This document shows, one piece after another, positions 1 to 5,713 of a DNA stretch of 5,889 bases. Position numbers and translations under genes: made by a program. Source of the stretch: Candidatus Mcinerneyibacteriota bacterium (lineage in GTDB: Bacteria; AUK180; JAQVHJ01); the NCBI GenBank assembly GCA_030630935.1, contig DAOVMD010000218.1, positions 1-5,889 on the forward strand, read 5' to 3'. A model generated the notes under the pieces. It worked only from the letters and a program-made list of their open reading frames with translations, ran no database searches and had not been told where the DNA came from. The stretch's first letter is position 1. Each line of letters starts with the position of its first letter.

Positions 1-84
1 AGGAATAAATTCCTTTCGTTTTGGAGTATGATATAATTCAATATTAATATAACAAGATAAATGGAAAAACCCTTATAAAACTTA

Positions 85-113
85 TTGACATAATTAACAG
101 AAATTAGTATAAT
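85..113 (+). promoter_or_regulatory. Sigma-70-type promoter for the TPR gene
   Basis: A perfect -35 hexamer TTGACA (85-90) and a perfect -10 hexamer TATAAT (108-113) are separated by exactly 17 bp. Transcription should start near position 120, immediately before the ribosome binding site AGGAG (121-125), which lies 5 bases before the ATG at 131. The predicted leader is therefore only about 11 bases, too short for a riboswitch or attenuator. The match to consensus is seen directly; that it is active is inferred. Confidence 0.8.
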
Positions 114-130
114 AAGCAAAAGGAGAATCA

Positions 131-1351
131 ATGAATAATTTTGCTTATTCCTTAATCACAGATTTTGGTGACAAAAAATATTTACATAAGCTTATTGCTA
201 TCAGTTCCATAAAAACGAAGAAGGATCTTCTTAAATTTTTATTACTTAATACTGCAACCTTAAAGAGTTCCAAGATAACAGCATCAGAGATTTTTACGCA
301 TAGAATAGCTGCATCAAAAATTGCTGATAAAATCCCTAACGCTTATATTAAAACATACGCAAAGTTATTAAATATTTATGGATTATTACGGGAAGGTAAA
401 TTATCAAAAGCTTATACCTTAATAAATAAAGAGAAAAACCATATAACTGAATTTAAAAACAATTTCCTGACTGCCTACTTGCTTGAACTGGAAGGAGATT
501 ATTATTCAATCCCTAAGGACAGGAAAGCTATCGATAGTTTTAAAAAAGCATTAAAGAAATATGGTTCCATTGCTAATGAAAAGGATATTTACAGAGTTAA
601 AAGTAACCTTTTAGCAGCATATCTTTATAAAAAAGATATTAAAAATTCAGAAATGCTTATTAAAGAACTTTTATCTTCTCCATTTGAAAAGCAGAATTTA
701 TATTTTAGATCTAAACTTTATAATAATCTTGGTATTTTATATTATTACAAGAATAAATTTAAAGAGTCGAAAAAATATTTTTTGAAATCTTTTAAACTTT
801 CAAAAAAGTTAAACCAACTTGAATCACAACAGAGAACTTTGGGAAACGTTGCTGCAATTTACACTACAGAAAATAATTATTTAAAAGCAATTGAAATATA
901 TAAACAACTGTTAACACAATTCACATCTGGAAATTATTTTTTAAATATATTTCCTTGGTTAATCAACATTGGACATTCATATTACAATCTGAATAAATAT
1001 AAAGAGGCAAAAATCTATTTTAATAAATATATCAATTATGCAGTAAAGTACTCTTTCCCTAAACGGATTATTGAAGGGCACTATTATAAAGCTCGAATTT
1101 ATTTTTACCAGAATAATTTAAAATTATTTCTTCAAGAAAAACGGATCATAAAAAAATATTTAAGAAAGCAAAAAGATTCGAAATCAGAATATAATTATCT
1201 AATTATCTTAGATTTATTTCTTGAAATACTTAGCTCACCGAAAAATAACCACAATAAAATCTTTGCAGAATATAAAACGATCCTCTCAAAAAGAAAAAAT
1301 ATTTCCCTTTCAGAATGGAATGACTTCAACTCCGCAAAAAACAGGGATTAA
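131..1351 (+). CDS. Tetratricopeptide-repeat (TPR) protein, 406 aa, function unknown
   Basis: The protein is almost entirely helical, with repeated 34-residue TPR-like units. The clearest are at about residues 193-226 (N-L-G-I-L-Y-Y-Y-K-N-K-F, then Y-F-L-K-S-F), 233-266 (G-N-V-A-A-I-Y, then A-I-E-I-Y-K) and 274-308 (I-G-H-S-Y-Y-N-L, then A-K-I-Y-F). Weaker units occur at about 113-146, 156-189 and 312-345. Residues 1-110 are helical and may be degenerate repeats. No signal peptide or membrane segment is visible, so it should be cytoplasmic. TPR arrays usually bind other proteins or peptides. Similar arrays form the sensor part of some large bacterial regulators, but no DNA-binding, kinase, cyclase or AAA+ domain is present here, so any regulatory role is speculation. 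The start is supported by AGGAG 5 bases upstream and a consensus promoter. Composition is visibly richer in A, T and Lys than the other two genes. It appears monocistronic, with a possible terminator about 57 bases after the stop. Confidence 0.88.
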   Translation: MNNFAYSLITDFGDKKYLHKLIAISSIKTKKDLLKFLLLNTATLKSSKITASEIFTHRIAASKIADKIPNAYIKTYAKLLNIYGLLREGKLSKAYTLINKEKNHITEFKNNFLTAYLLELEGDYYSIPKDRKAIDSFKKALKKYGSIANEKDIYRVKSNLLAAYLYKKDIKNSEMLIKELLSSPFEKQNLYFRSKLYNNLGILYYYKNKFKESKKYFLKSFKLSKKLNQLESQQRTLGNVAAIYTTENNYLKAIEIYKQLLTQFTSGNYFLNIFPWLINIGHSYYNLNKYKEAKIYFNKYINYAVKYSFPKRIIEGHYYKARIYFYQNNLKLFLQEKRIIKKYLRKQKDSKSEYNYLIILDLFLEILSSPKNNHNKIFAEYKTILSKRKNISLSEWNDFNSAKNRD

Positions 1352-1407
1352 AGAAATAGTCGAAATGTGCTGGCAAGTTTTTAAACAATTGAACCATAGT
1401 ATCGGAA

Positions 1408-1437
1408 TGCATCGATGGTAATCGATGCAATGTTTTT
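1408..1437 (+). terminator. Candidate intrinsic terminator after the TPR gene
   Basis: A perfect 9-bp stem, TGCATCGAT (1408-1416) with ATCGATGCA (1421-1429), closes a GGTA loop. It is followed almost at once by a T-rich stretch (ATG then five T, 1430-1437). The position, 57 bases after the stop at 1351, suits termination of gene 1. The stem has only four G-C pairs, so termination may be weak. A palindromic repeat with no terminator role is the alternative. Confidence 0.45.
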
Positions 1438-1465
1438 GCATTGATTCACAGAGTTCATCAATGCA
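1437..1465. repeat. Second hairpin, sequence-related to the first
   Basis: A perfect 9-bp stem, TGCATTGAT (1437-1445) with ATCAATGCA (1457-1465), encloses an 11-base loop. Each arm differs from the matching arm of the hairpin at 1408-1429 by one base, and the changes in the two arms are compensatory, so this looks like a duplicated or co-evolving unit. No T-tract follows on the + strand. Confidence 0.6.
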
Positions 1466-1549
1466 CTCCAAAAATCCACAATAACAATTGAACTATCTCA
1501 ACTCCCACACATTTAAACGGTTTTAGAAATTCCATTCCTCTTAATCATG

Positions 1550-1572
1550 GTCAAGGTCAAACTGACCTTGAC
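1550..1572. repeat. Strong inverted repeat, 10-bp stem
   Basis: GTCAAGGTCA (1550-1559) pairs perfectly with TGACCTTGAC (1563-1572) across a 3-base loop, and two G-T pairs could extend the stem outward (1548-1549 with 1573-1574). No T-run follows within 10 bases on either strand, so it is not a typical terminator. It may be an operator-like site or a dispersed palindromic repeat; the sequence does not decide which. Confidence 0.6.
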
Positions 1573-1621
1573 TGAAAGGTTTCTCAAATTAATTTTGCAC
1601 TATAATATTTTTACGCATAAG

Positions 1622-1667
1622 CAAAGGGGCTCGATGCCCCCTTGAACATTTTAACACTTGAACATTT
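1622..1667. repeat. GC-rich hairpin followed by an 11-bp direct repeat
   Basis: The arm at 1622-1630 (CAAAGGGGC) pairs with 1636-1644 (GCCCCCTTG), with a single mismatch and a 5-base TCGAT loop. Overlapping its 3' arm, CTTGAACATTT occurs at 1641-1651 and again at 1657-1667, a 16-base period. The structure ends 12 bases before the -35 box of the next gene. It could insulate or terminate upstream transcription, or simply be repeat debris. Confidence 0.5.
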
Positions 1668-1679
1668 CTTTTTCTCTTC

Positions 1680-1708
1680 TTGACATTCTCACTTATTTAT
1701 GTTATTAT
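1680..1708 (+). promoter_or_regulatory. Sigma-70-type promoter for the exported-protein gene
   Basis: A perfect -35 TTGACA (1680-1685) is separated by 17 bp from TATTAT (1703-1708), which is one mismatch from the -10 consensus. Transcription would start near 1715. The ribosome binding site AGGAG (1732-1736) is 5 bases before the ATG at 1742. The arrangement copies that of the promoter at 85-113. Confidence 0.72.
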
Positions 1709-1741
1709 TTCACCTAATCAAGTCAAAACATAGGAGTTAAA

Positions 1742-2374
1742 ATGAGCAGATATCTCAAACTTATTTGTTTCGTAATTATTATTCTTATTTCTTCAATAAG
1801 CATTTTTGCAAAAGATTCTTTTTACGGTGTTGGTTATACAATTGAAACAGATTTACATGGCTATGTTGGAACCGTTCGATTTGGAAGTACTTCTGAGCAT
1901 TCCAAACTTGCATTCCATGCACTTAATAAAAAGTTTGAACTTGTAATTGCAACAAAAACCGCAAAAAGTTTAGATTTTATCCGATTATTCAAGGGTGAAC
2001 TGGAATATAAATCTAATGATGACGGTTTCGAGCTCATTACCGGAGATTCTTATGGTTTGGAATTTAGTTCAACTCAACCTGTTCCATTGGGCGGCGTAAA
2101 TTTATATTGGGGATATTTTACAGGAATAAAAATTTATAATTGGGATGCATTTGTCTGGGGTGATGCAATCAATGGGAAACACTGGATGATCCCTGGAGGA
2201 GTTGACATTGGTATTGAGATACCTGCATCAAGTTTGCTTTTTACAATTGGTGGAAAAGGCGGATTCGCATTTGGAACAATGACTCTTGATAATCTAACGA
2301 CCGGTGAAGCGTTAAAGAAAATTTCATTTGGTTATGAACATCAAATCTATGTCACTCTCGCTCTTAAATTGTAA
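1742..2374 (+). CDS. Exported beta-rich protein, possible outer-membrane protein, 210 aa
   Basis: I do not recognise the family. Residues 1-23 form a typical Sec signal peptide: R3 and K6, a hydrophobic core at 7-16, and a likely type I cleavage after A23 (IFA then KD). There is no lipobox and no cysteine in the mature part. The mature chain of about 187 residues alternates polar and hydrophobic residues and is rich in Gly and aromatics, including a GGKGGFAFG segment near 170-178, which suggests successive beta-strands. The last ten residues (QIYVTLALKL) alternate strictly, as in the last strand of outer-membrane barrels, but end in Leu where the usual beta-signal ends in an aromatic residue. 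A small outer-membrane barrel or a periplasmic beta-sandwich are both possible. It has its own promoter and a good ribosome binding site, and no partner gene. No convincing terminator follows, only a run of eight T at 2399-2406. Confidence 0.85.
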   Translation: MSRYLKLICFVIIILISSISIFAKDSFYGVGYTIETDLHGYVGTVRFGSTSEHSKLAFHALNKKFELVIATKTAKSLDFIRLFKGELEYKSNDDGFELITGDSYGLEFSSTQPVPLGGVNLYWGYFTGIKIYNWDAFVWGDAINGKHWMIPGGVDIGIEIPASSLLFTIGGKGGFAFGTMTLDNLTTGEALKKISFGYEHQIYVTLALKL

Positions 2375-2422
2375 ATTAACAGAGAACTGATAAAAACATT
2401 TTTTTTACAGGGAATTAAAGAG

Positions 2423-2435
2423 AACTAACGAGAAC
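2423..2435 (+). repeat. Short direct repeat AACTAACGAGAAC, copy 1
   Basis: The 13-mer AACTAACGAGAAC recurs exactly at 2708-2720. Related AGAGAAC words occur nearby, and their reverse complement GTTCTCT recurs inside the 74-bp repeats. It looks like filler made of degenerate short units. Confidence 0.5.
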
Positions 2436-2517
2436 ATAGCATCGCTTTGCTCTGCATTTATGATTTATGATTGACAATTATTAATTGATAATTAATTTGC
2501 ATTATATATGACAATGC

Positions 2518-2591
2518 TTTAATCTGTAAAACAACTGCTCTCGGTTCTCTGATATCTGTTCTCTGTTCAAGCAACAGAGTTGCTTGAGAAT
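2518..2591 (+). repeat. 74-bp direct repeat R1, copy A
   Basis: It aligns without gaps to 2961-3034 at a fixed offset of 443 bases, with 67 of 74 positions identical. It contains GTTCTCTG twice and ends in a hairpin: TCAAGCAAC (2567-2575) pairs perfectly with GTTGCTTGA (2579-2587) over a 3-base loop. It runs straight into element R2 copy A. No coding or transposase sequence is associated, so it is probably a dispersed intergenic repeat. Confidence 0.85.
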
Positions 2592-2666
2592 AGCAGGTCG
2601 ACGATCAGAGAGAGGAGATCCCGCATAGCCCCGAAGTGAATTCGGGATAAACTCCACGTATCGGGA
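2591..2666 (+). repeat. Structured repeat R2, copy A (long form)
   Basis: It begins TAGCAGGT and ends CGTATCGGGA, as does copy B at 2869-2920. The first 34 bases match copy B at 28 positions. A terminal stem TCCCG (2619-2623) with CGGGA (2662-2666) is present in both copies, but the loop is 38 bases here against 14 in copy B. The extra sequence carries its own hairpin, CCCGAA (2630-2635) with TTCGGG (2641-2646). From memory, very similar sequences recur between genes in metagenome-derived genomes. Confidence 0.7.
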
Positions 2667-2707
2667 GAACTGAAGAGTAAGAAACCACATAGGGTTCCCT
2701 ATTAAAA

Positions 2708-2720
2708 AACTAACGAGAAC
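2708..2720 (+). repeat. Short direct repeat AACTAACGAGAAC, copy 2
   Basis: This is an exact second copy of the 13-mer at 2423-2435, lying between R2 copy A and the GC-rich palindrome. Confidence 0.5.
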
Positions 2721-2760
2721 TTTTTGAAGAATGACAAAATGAAGAATATTTGAAATGTCA

Positions 2761-2788
2761 GTAGGGGCGACCGGCCGGGCGCCCTGAC
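2761..2788. repeat. 28-bp GC-rich quasi-palindrome
   Basis: The sequence begins GTAGGGGCGACCGG and folds on a GGCC centre (2773-2776). Of 14 symmetric pairs, 11 are Watson-Crick, one is G-T and two are mismatched (2770/2779 and 2763/2786). From memory it matches a very common dispersed palindrome beginning GTAGGGGCGACCGGCC that is found between genes in many bacteria. It is far more GC-rich than the DNA around it, which points to a mobile or amplified origin. Confidence 0.7.
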
Positions 2789-2868
2789 CATAAGAAATAA
2801 AACACCCATTCGATAAAAATATATAAAACAAAAGGATGAAAAGAAAAACAAAAAAATAAAAATATCTT

Positions 2869-2920
2869 TAGCAGGTTGACGACCGAAGGGAGGAAATCCC
2901 GCTCGCGCTGCGTATCGGGA
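2869..2920 (+). repeat. Structured repeat R2, copy B (short form)
   Basis: It shares the TAGCAGGT start and the CGTATCGGGA end with copy A. Its terminal stem is TCCCG (2897-2901) with CGGGA (2916-2920) over a 14-base loop. Six of the first 34 positions differ from copy A. Here R2 lies upstream of R1, separated by 40 bases, whereas in the A block R1 comes first and abuts R2. Confidence 0.7.
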
Positions 2921-2960
2921 AACTTGTACGAGACATGTAAGGGATGGTTTACATTAATAG

Positions 2961-3034
2961 TTTCATCTATAAAACAACTGCTATCGGTTCTCTGATATCT
3001 GCTCTCTATTCAAGCAACGGAGTTGTTTGAGAAT
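2961..3034 (+). repeat. 74-bp direct repeat R1, copy B
   Basis: This is the partner of 2518-2591, with seven substitutions and no gaps. Its terminal hairpin is TCAAGCAAC (3010-3018) with GTTGTTTGA (3022-3030). The one stem change relative to copy A turns a G-C pair into a G-T pair, which can still pair as G-U in RNA transcribed from the + strand, so folding is retained despite divergence. Confidence 0.85.
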
Positions 3035-3173
3035 GCGGTGTGTTCAGCGTGTGAAGTTTACCCCGAATCTCCACGTAGTTCGGTGCGTCCTCCGTGGTAA
3101 AATTAAACTCGAATGCTTTTTACTTATCTTCAGATCTAAAAAAGTGCAACATAATAATTAAAGCAAAATCATT

Positions 3174-3215
3174 ATTCATTGTTCATTCTTCATTCTTCAT
3201 TCTTAATTATTCATT
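3174..3215. repeat. 7-bp tandem array NTTCATT, six units
   Basis: Six consecutive 7-bp units run from 3174 to 3215: five fit NTTCATT and one (3202-3208) reads CTTAATT. A further degenerate unit, AATCATT, precedes at 3167-3173. On the minus strand the array reads as AATGAAN repeats. The stop codon and last two residues (N-E) of the ATPase gene lie inside it. Confidence 0.85.
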
Positions 3216-5567
3216 GATTTTTCGGGGTTTCCAAAGAATAAATATTTCTTTATAAATTATATTTGTTTTCTTTGGTTTAATTAAAATTGTTTCAATCACA
3301 TCGCGATATATATCAAACTGGTCTTCGAAGCCGGCGATTTTATCTTCCAGCTCTTCCTTAACTCTTTTAATCTGGTCAGTTATAATTGCAATCTCGTTAG
3401 TTGTCTGCTTAACTTCTGCTGCGGCTTTCTTTGTCATCCTTCTCTTACGGCTGGCTTGAGAAAGTATTGACCGTCTTTTTCGACCTGAAAAAACTGAGAA
3501 AACAGATTCAAGTGCAGAAAATCCCTCTTCCTTTTTTCTGGATTCAAGGTCTTCTTTATCAGAAATTAATTCTCCTAATTTTTTTCGAAGGTTAATTTCG
3601 AGGCGTTGTAATTTTTTTAAGTATGTACTTTTTATTTTCTGGATCTTTTCATCAATCTTATCTTCAATTTCCGAATCAATCAATAATTTGAAATCTTCAA
3701 TTGTTTGACCAGGTTTGGAAAATAATTTAAGCGGACGGTTCTTAAATATTTCAATGGAATGATTTTTAATTAAATCTGAATTTACCTGAGATTTCAAAAC
3801 CTTAACGAATGCTGCTTTCTTCAATTTATCGGAGAGCGGGTAATATGGATATTCCTGAATCGCGGTACCTTCGTCAATACTGGCATTTAAAGAAAATTCA
3901 AACGCAGAAAAATCCGAATCCTTTGACGCATCAACCGTCACTAAAAACTCTTTCTGTTCAAATATCAATGGTCTCTTCGAATCAAATATCACCTTTACCT
4001 TAAAATACAAATCCGGATAATAAAAGATATCCTTTCCTTCATCAGGCGCGGCAGAGAGATATTTATGTTCAATTGCTGAATTTACATTTGGCCTTATATG
4101 AATTAAATCTCCTGATTCTGTGGTCTCTGAAACTTTATGTTTTATTTGATTAACAGGTTCATCAGATTTCATCTTAAGATTTTTTATATCCCTTAAGGTT
4201 AAAGGTCCCTTTAAATAAGATATTGCCCAGCGCGAATTTACAATCTCAATTTTTTCTGTATGAATATTCTTAATTATAAACTCCCTCTTTCTTAATCTAC
4301 TTATCTGTGACGAGATTGTCTTATTACTAGTGTCATCAATATCTGTTTCTTTTTTCAGACCGTCTAATAACCTTTCCTTGTCATTTTCTGTTTGTAATTT
4401 CCCGATCATCCAGACCCCAGCATTCGTAAATGCTTTGTAGTCTATGTCCATCGGGTTCTGTGATGTTAAATGTACTCCCAACCCAAAAGCCCGGGCTTGT
4501 TTTAATAATGTTAATAACGGCTCTTTTGTTGGTGGGTTCTTTGGATATGGCGGGAGATACCCGAAGACCTCATCAAAATAGAGGTATGCCCTCAAGCGCC
4601 CTGATCCCGACTGTGAATGCATCCAGCTGATAATATTATATAACAGAATTGTCGTTACAAACATCTTTTCATTCTTCTTTAAATGAGCTGTGTAAATAAT
4701 TGAAATAGACGGTTTTCCCGATTCAGTTTTTAACAGCTTTTTAATCTCCATTGGGAATCCCTCAAGCCAAACCTTGAAAGATGGATTAGCAATTAAAGCA
4801 TTTATCTTTATTGCAAAATCTTCTCTCTTATCCTTTGAAAATATCGACTCGATATCCATCACTCCTAATTTTGAAAATGGCGGGGTTATAATATATTTAA
4901 TTAATTTTACAAGATCAAGCGACTCATCATTTTTCCAGCACCATTCAAAAATATTCAGAAGTAACAAATAGTTCTTATCAGTCAAATCTATATCTTCAAA
5001 ACCTATCAGGTTAAGCAAAGCCAAAGTTAACCCCTTTATCTTTTCAAATATCGCTTCTGAATCAATATCAAAATCGAGGCTCGAATCCTTATTAAGATCT
5101 GATAAAAGATTCAATGGGGTACCGCCACGGGAACCGGGGGTGAATATCCTGAGCTCCGAACGTTCTTTTAATTTTAAGATACGCTCTTTATCAATTCCCC
5201 AGTTTAATAAACCTTCCCGCCAGCGTTTGGCAATCTTTTCTGCATAAACTTCCTTTGTTACCCCTTCCGCTTCTGCCTGGGATTCATTAATAATCGGGAG
5301 ATAATCTTCAGGAGCTAAATCAGGGAATTGAAATGCAAGATTGCATAAATCACCTTTCGGGTCAATTATTATTATTGGAACTCCGTTCAATGCAAGTTCC
5401 TCAAGCAAGTCAATACAGAGCCCTGTCTTCCCTGAACCTGTCATACCAATACAGATTGCATGAGTGGTCAAATCAGAAGTCTTGAGAAAAAACGGCTCGC
5501 CAAGTTTTCCTTCCGAAACAACCTTTCCTAAATATAACTGGTCCTTTCTTATTAAATTATTATCCAT
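3207..5567 (-). CDS. HerA/FtsK-superfamily ATPase with C-terminal coiled coil, 786 aa
   Basis: This is a P-loop ATPase of the HerA/FtsK/VirB4 group. Walker A is GMTGSGKT (residues 41-48). A DPKGD motif (69-73), typical of this group, follows strand 2. Walker B is the hydrophobic run ending in DE (332-333) in YLYFDEVFGYLPP. A sensor-like stretch follows, with QARAFGLG (357-364), TSQNP (368-372) and GKLQTENDKERLLDGL (389-404). I recall this exact motif set from a widespread but uncharacterised family of about 800-residue 'ATP-binding proteins', and the length here matches. Residues 450-620 are a less conserved middle part. Residues 635-750 form a charged coiled-coil hairpin, interrupted by a basic segment (GRKRR 695-699, RKRR 707-710). 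The last 25 residues form the family's usual beta end. HerA relatives are hexameric pumps acting on DNA; that activity is inferred here. It is distinct from E. coli YjgR (DUF853), and no NurA partner is nearby. The start has GGAGGA just upstream (5571-5576). It appears monocistronic. Confidence 0.9.
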   Translation of the reverse strand: MDNNLIRKDQLYLGKVVSEGKLGEPFFLKTSDLTTHAICIGMTGSGKTGLCIDLLEELALNGVPIIIIDPKGDLCNLAFQFPDLAPEDYLPIINESQAEAEGVTKEVYAEKIAKRWREGLLNWGIDKERILKLKERSELRIFTPGSRGGTPLNLLSDLNKDSSLDFDIDSEAIFEKIKGLTLALLNLIGFEDIDLTDKNYLLLLNIFEWCWKNDESLDLVKLIKYIITPPFSKLGVMDIESIFSKDKREDFAIKINALIANPSFKVWLEGFPMEIKKLLKTESGKPSISIIYTAHLKKNEKMFVTTILLYNIISWMHSQSGSGRLRAYLYFDEVFGYLPPYPKNPPTKEPLLTLLKQARAFGLGVHLTSQNPMDIDYKAFTNAGVWMIGKLQTENDKERLLDGLKKETDIDDTSNKTISSQISRLRKREFIIKNIHTEKIEIVNSRWAISYLKGPLTLRDIKNLKMKSDEPVNQIKHKVSETTESGDLIHIRPNVNSAIEHKYLSAAPDEGKDIFYYPDLYFKVKVIFDSKRPLIFEQKEFLVTVDASKDSDFSAFEFSLNASIDEGTAIQEYPYYPLSDKLKKAAFVKVLKSQVNSDLIKNHSIEIFKNRPLKLFSKPGQTIEDFKLLIDSEIEDKIDEKIQKIKSTYLKKLQRLEINLRKKLGELISDKEDLESRKKEEGFSALESVFSVFSGRKRRSILSQASRKRRMTKKAAAEVKQTTNEIAIITDQIKRVKEELEDKIAGFEDQFDIYRDVIETILIKPKKTNIIYKEIFILWKPRKINE

Positions 5568-5570
5568 TAT

Positions 5571-5621
5571 TCCTCCAAGTTATTACTAAAAGCATTTTAT
5601 CAGATTTTCTAAAAAAATCAA
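5571..5621 (-). promoter_or_regulatory. Promoter and ribosome binding site of the ATPase gene
   Basis: On the minus strand, TTGATT (5616-5621) and TAAAAT (5594-5599) are 16 bp apart. The -10 is preceded by TG plus one base, an extended -10 that can compensate for an imperfect -35. Transcription would start near 5587, leaving a leader of about 20 bases with GGAGGA (5571-5576) 3 bases before the ATG. It is weaker by consensus than the two + strand promoters. Confidence 0.55.
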
Positions 5622-5633
5622 GTCTTTTTTTTG

Positions 5634-5675
5634 TCATTGCGAAGGAAAGCTCGAAGAGCTTGACTGCGGCAATCT
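5634..5675. repeat. Dispersed 'CATTGCGA...GCAATCT' type repeat
   Basis: Outer arms ATTGC (5636-5640) and GCAAT (5669-5673) enclose an inner perfect stem, AAGCTC (5647-5652) with GAGCTT (5656-5661), over a GAA loop. The ends TCATTGCGA and GCAATCT match, from memory, a repeat very widespread between genes of many bacteria. It lies immediately upstream of the ATPase promoter, with a T8 run (5625-5632) between them. Confidence 0.7.
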
Positions 5676-5713
5676 AACATTTTCCAATTAGTACATTTTA
5701 ATTCAATCATTTC

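Larger units (their letters stand above)
1352..1741. other. Intergenic region with four hairpins and a promoter
   Basis: This 390-bp gap has no convincing gene on either strand. It holds two adjacent related hairpins (1408-1465), a 10-bp-stem hairpin (1550-1572), a GC-rich hairpin (1622-1644), a short direct repeat (1641-1667) and the promoter of the next gene (1680-1708). I see nothing in 1466-1545. Confidence 0.7.
2375..3206. other. Repeat-rich gap between convergent genes
   Basis: This 832-bp gap lies between the stop of the exported-protein gene and the stop of the ATPase gene. It is a mosaic of GC-richer structured blocks in AT-rich filler, and no real gene is visible. Besides the repeats listed separately, 2456-2494 is low-complexity TGATTTATGATTGACAATT-like filler and 2800-2868 is A-rich. 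The stretch 3051-3101 has two competing short stems: TTTACC 3057-3062 with GGTAAA 3096-3101, and CCACG 3071-3075 with CGTGG 3093-3097. A translatable minus-strand frame at 2502-2831 is built mostly from the repeats and is not credible. Confidence 0.75.

Noticed and set aside
1-37. AGGAAT/ATTCCT hairpin at the window edge and a TATAAT at 32-37
   Set aside because: The hairpin has a 2-base loop and is cut by the edge, and the TATAAT lacks a -35 at proper spacing.
1338-1345. A-AAA-AAC slippery heptamer in frame near the end of the TPR gene
   Set aside because: A -1 shift would add only a few residues before a TAG, so a programmed frameshift has no evident product.
1221-1421. 66-residue + frame overlapping and extending beyond the TPR gene's 3' end, suggesting a frameshift
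   Set aside because: The 23-codon extension has no TPR pattern and ends in the hairpin loop. A lost single base is possible, but nothing positive supports it.
2399-2406. T8 run after the exported-protein gene as a terminator
   Set aside because: No stable GC-containing stem precedes it.
2502-2831. 109-residue open frame on the minus strand
   Set aside because: It runs through R1, R2, the 13-mer and the GC-rich palindrome, so its sequence (for example GARPVAPT) is repeat translated in one frame. It has no credible ribosome binding site or protein-like pattern.
2518-3034. Possible CRISPR array from the repeated blocks
   Set aside because: There are only two copies of each block, they are imperfect, much longer than CRISPR repeats and not regularly spaced.
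3809-4971. Three short + strand frames (64-66 residues) inside the ATPase gene
   Set aside because: They are antisense shadows of a long, motif-rich coding sequence and lack ribosome binding sites.
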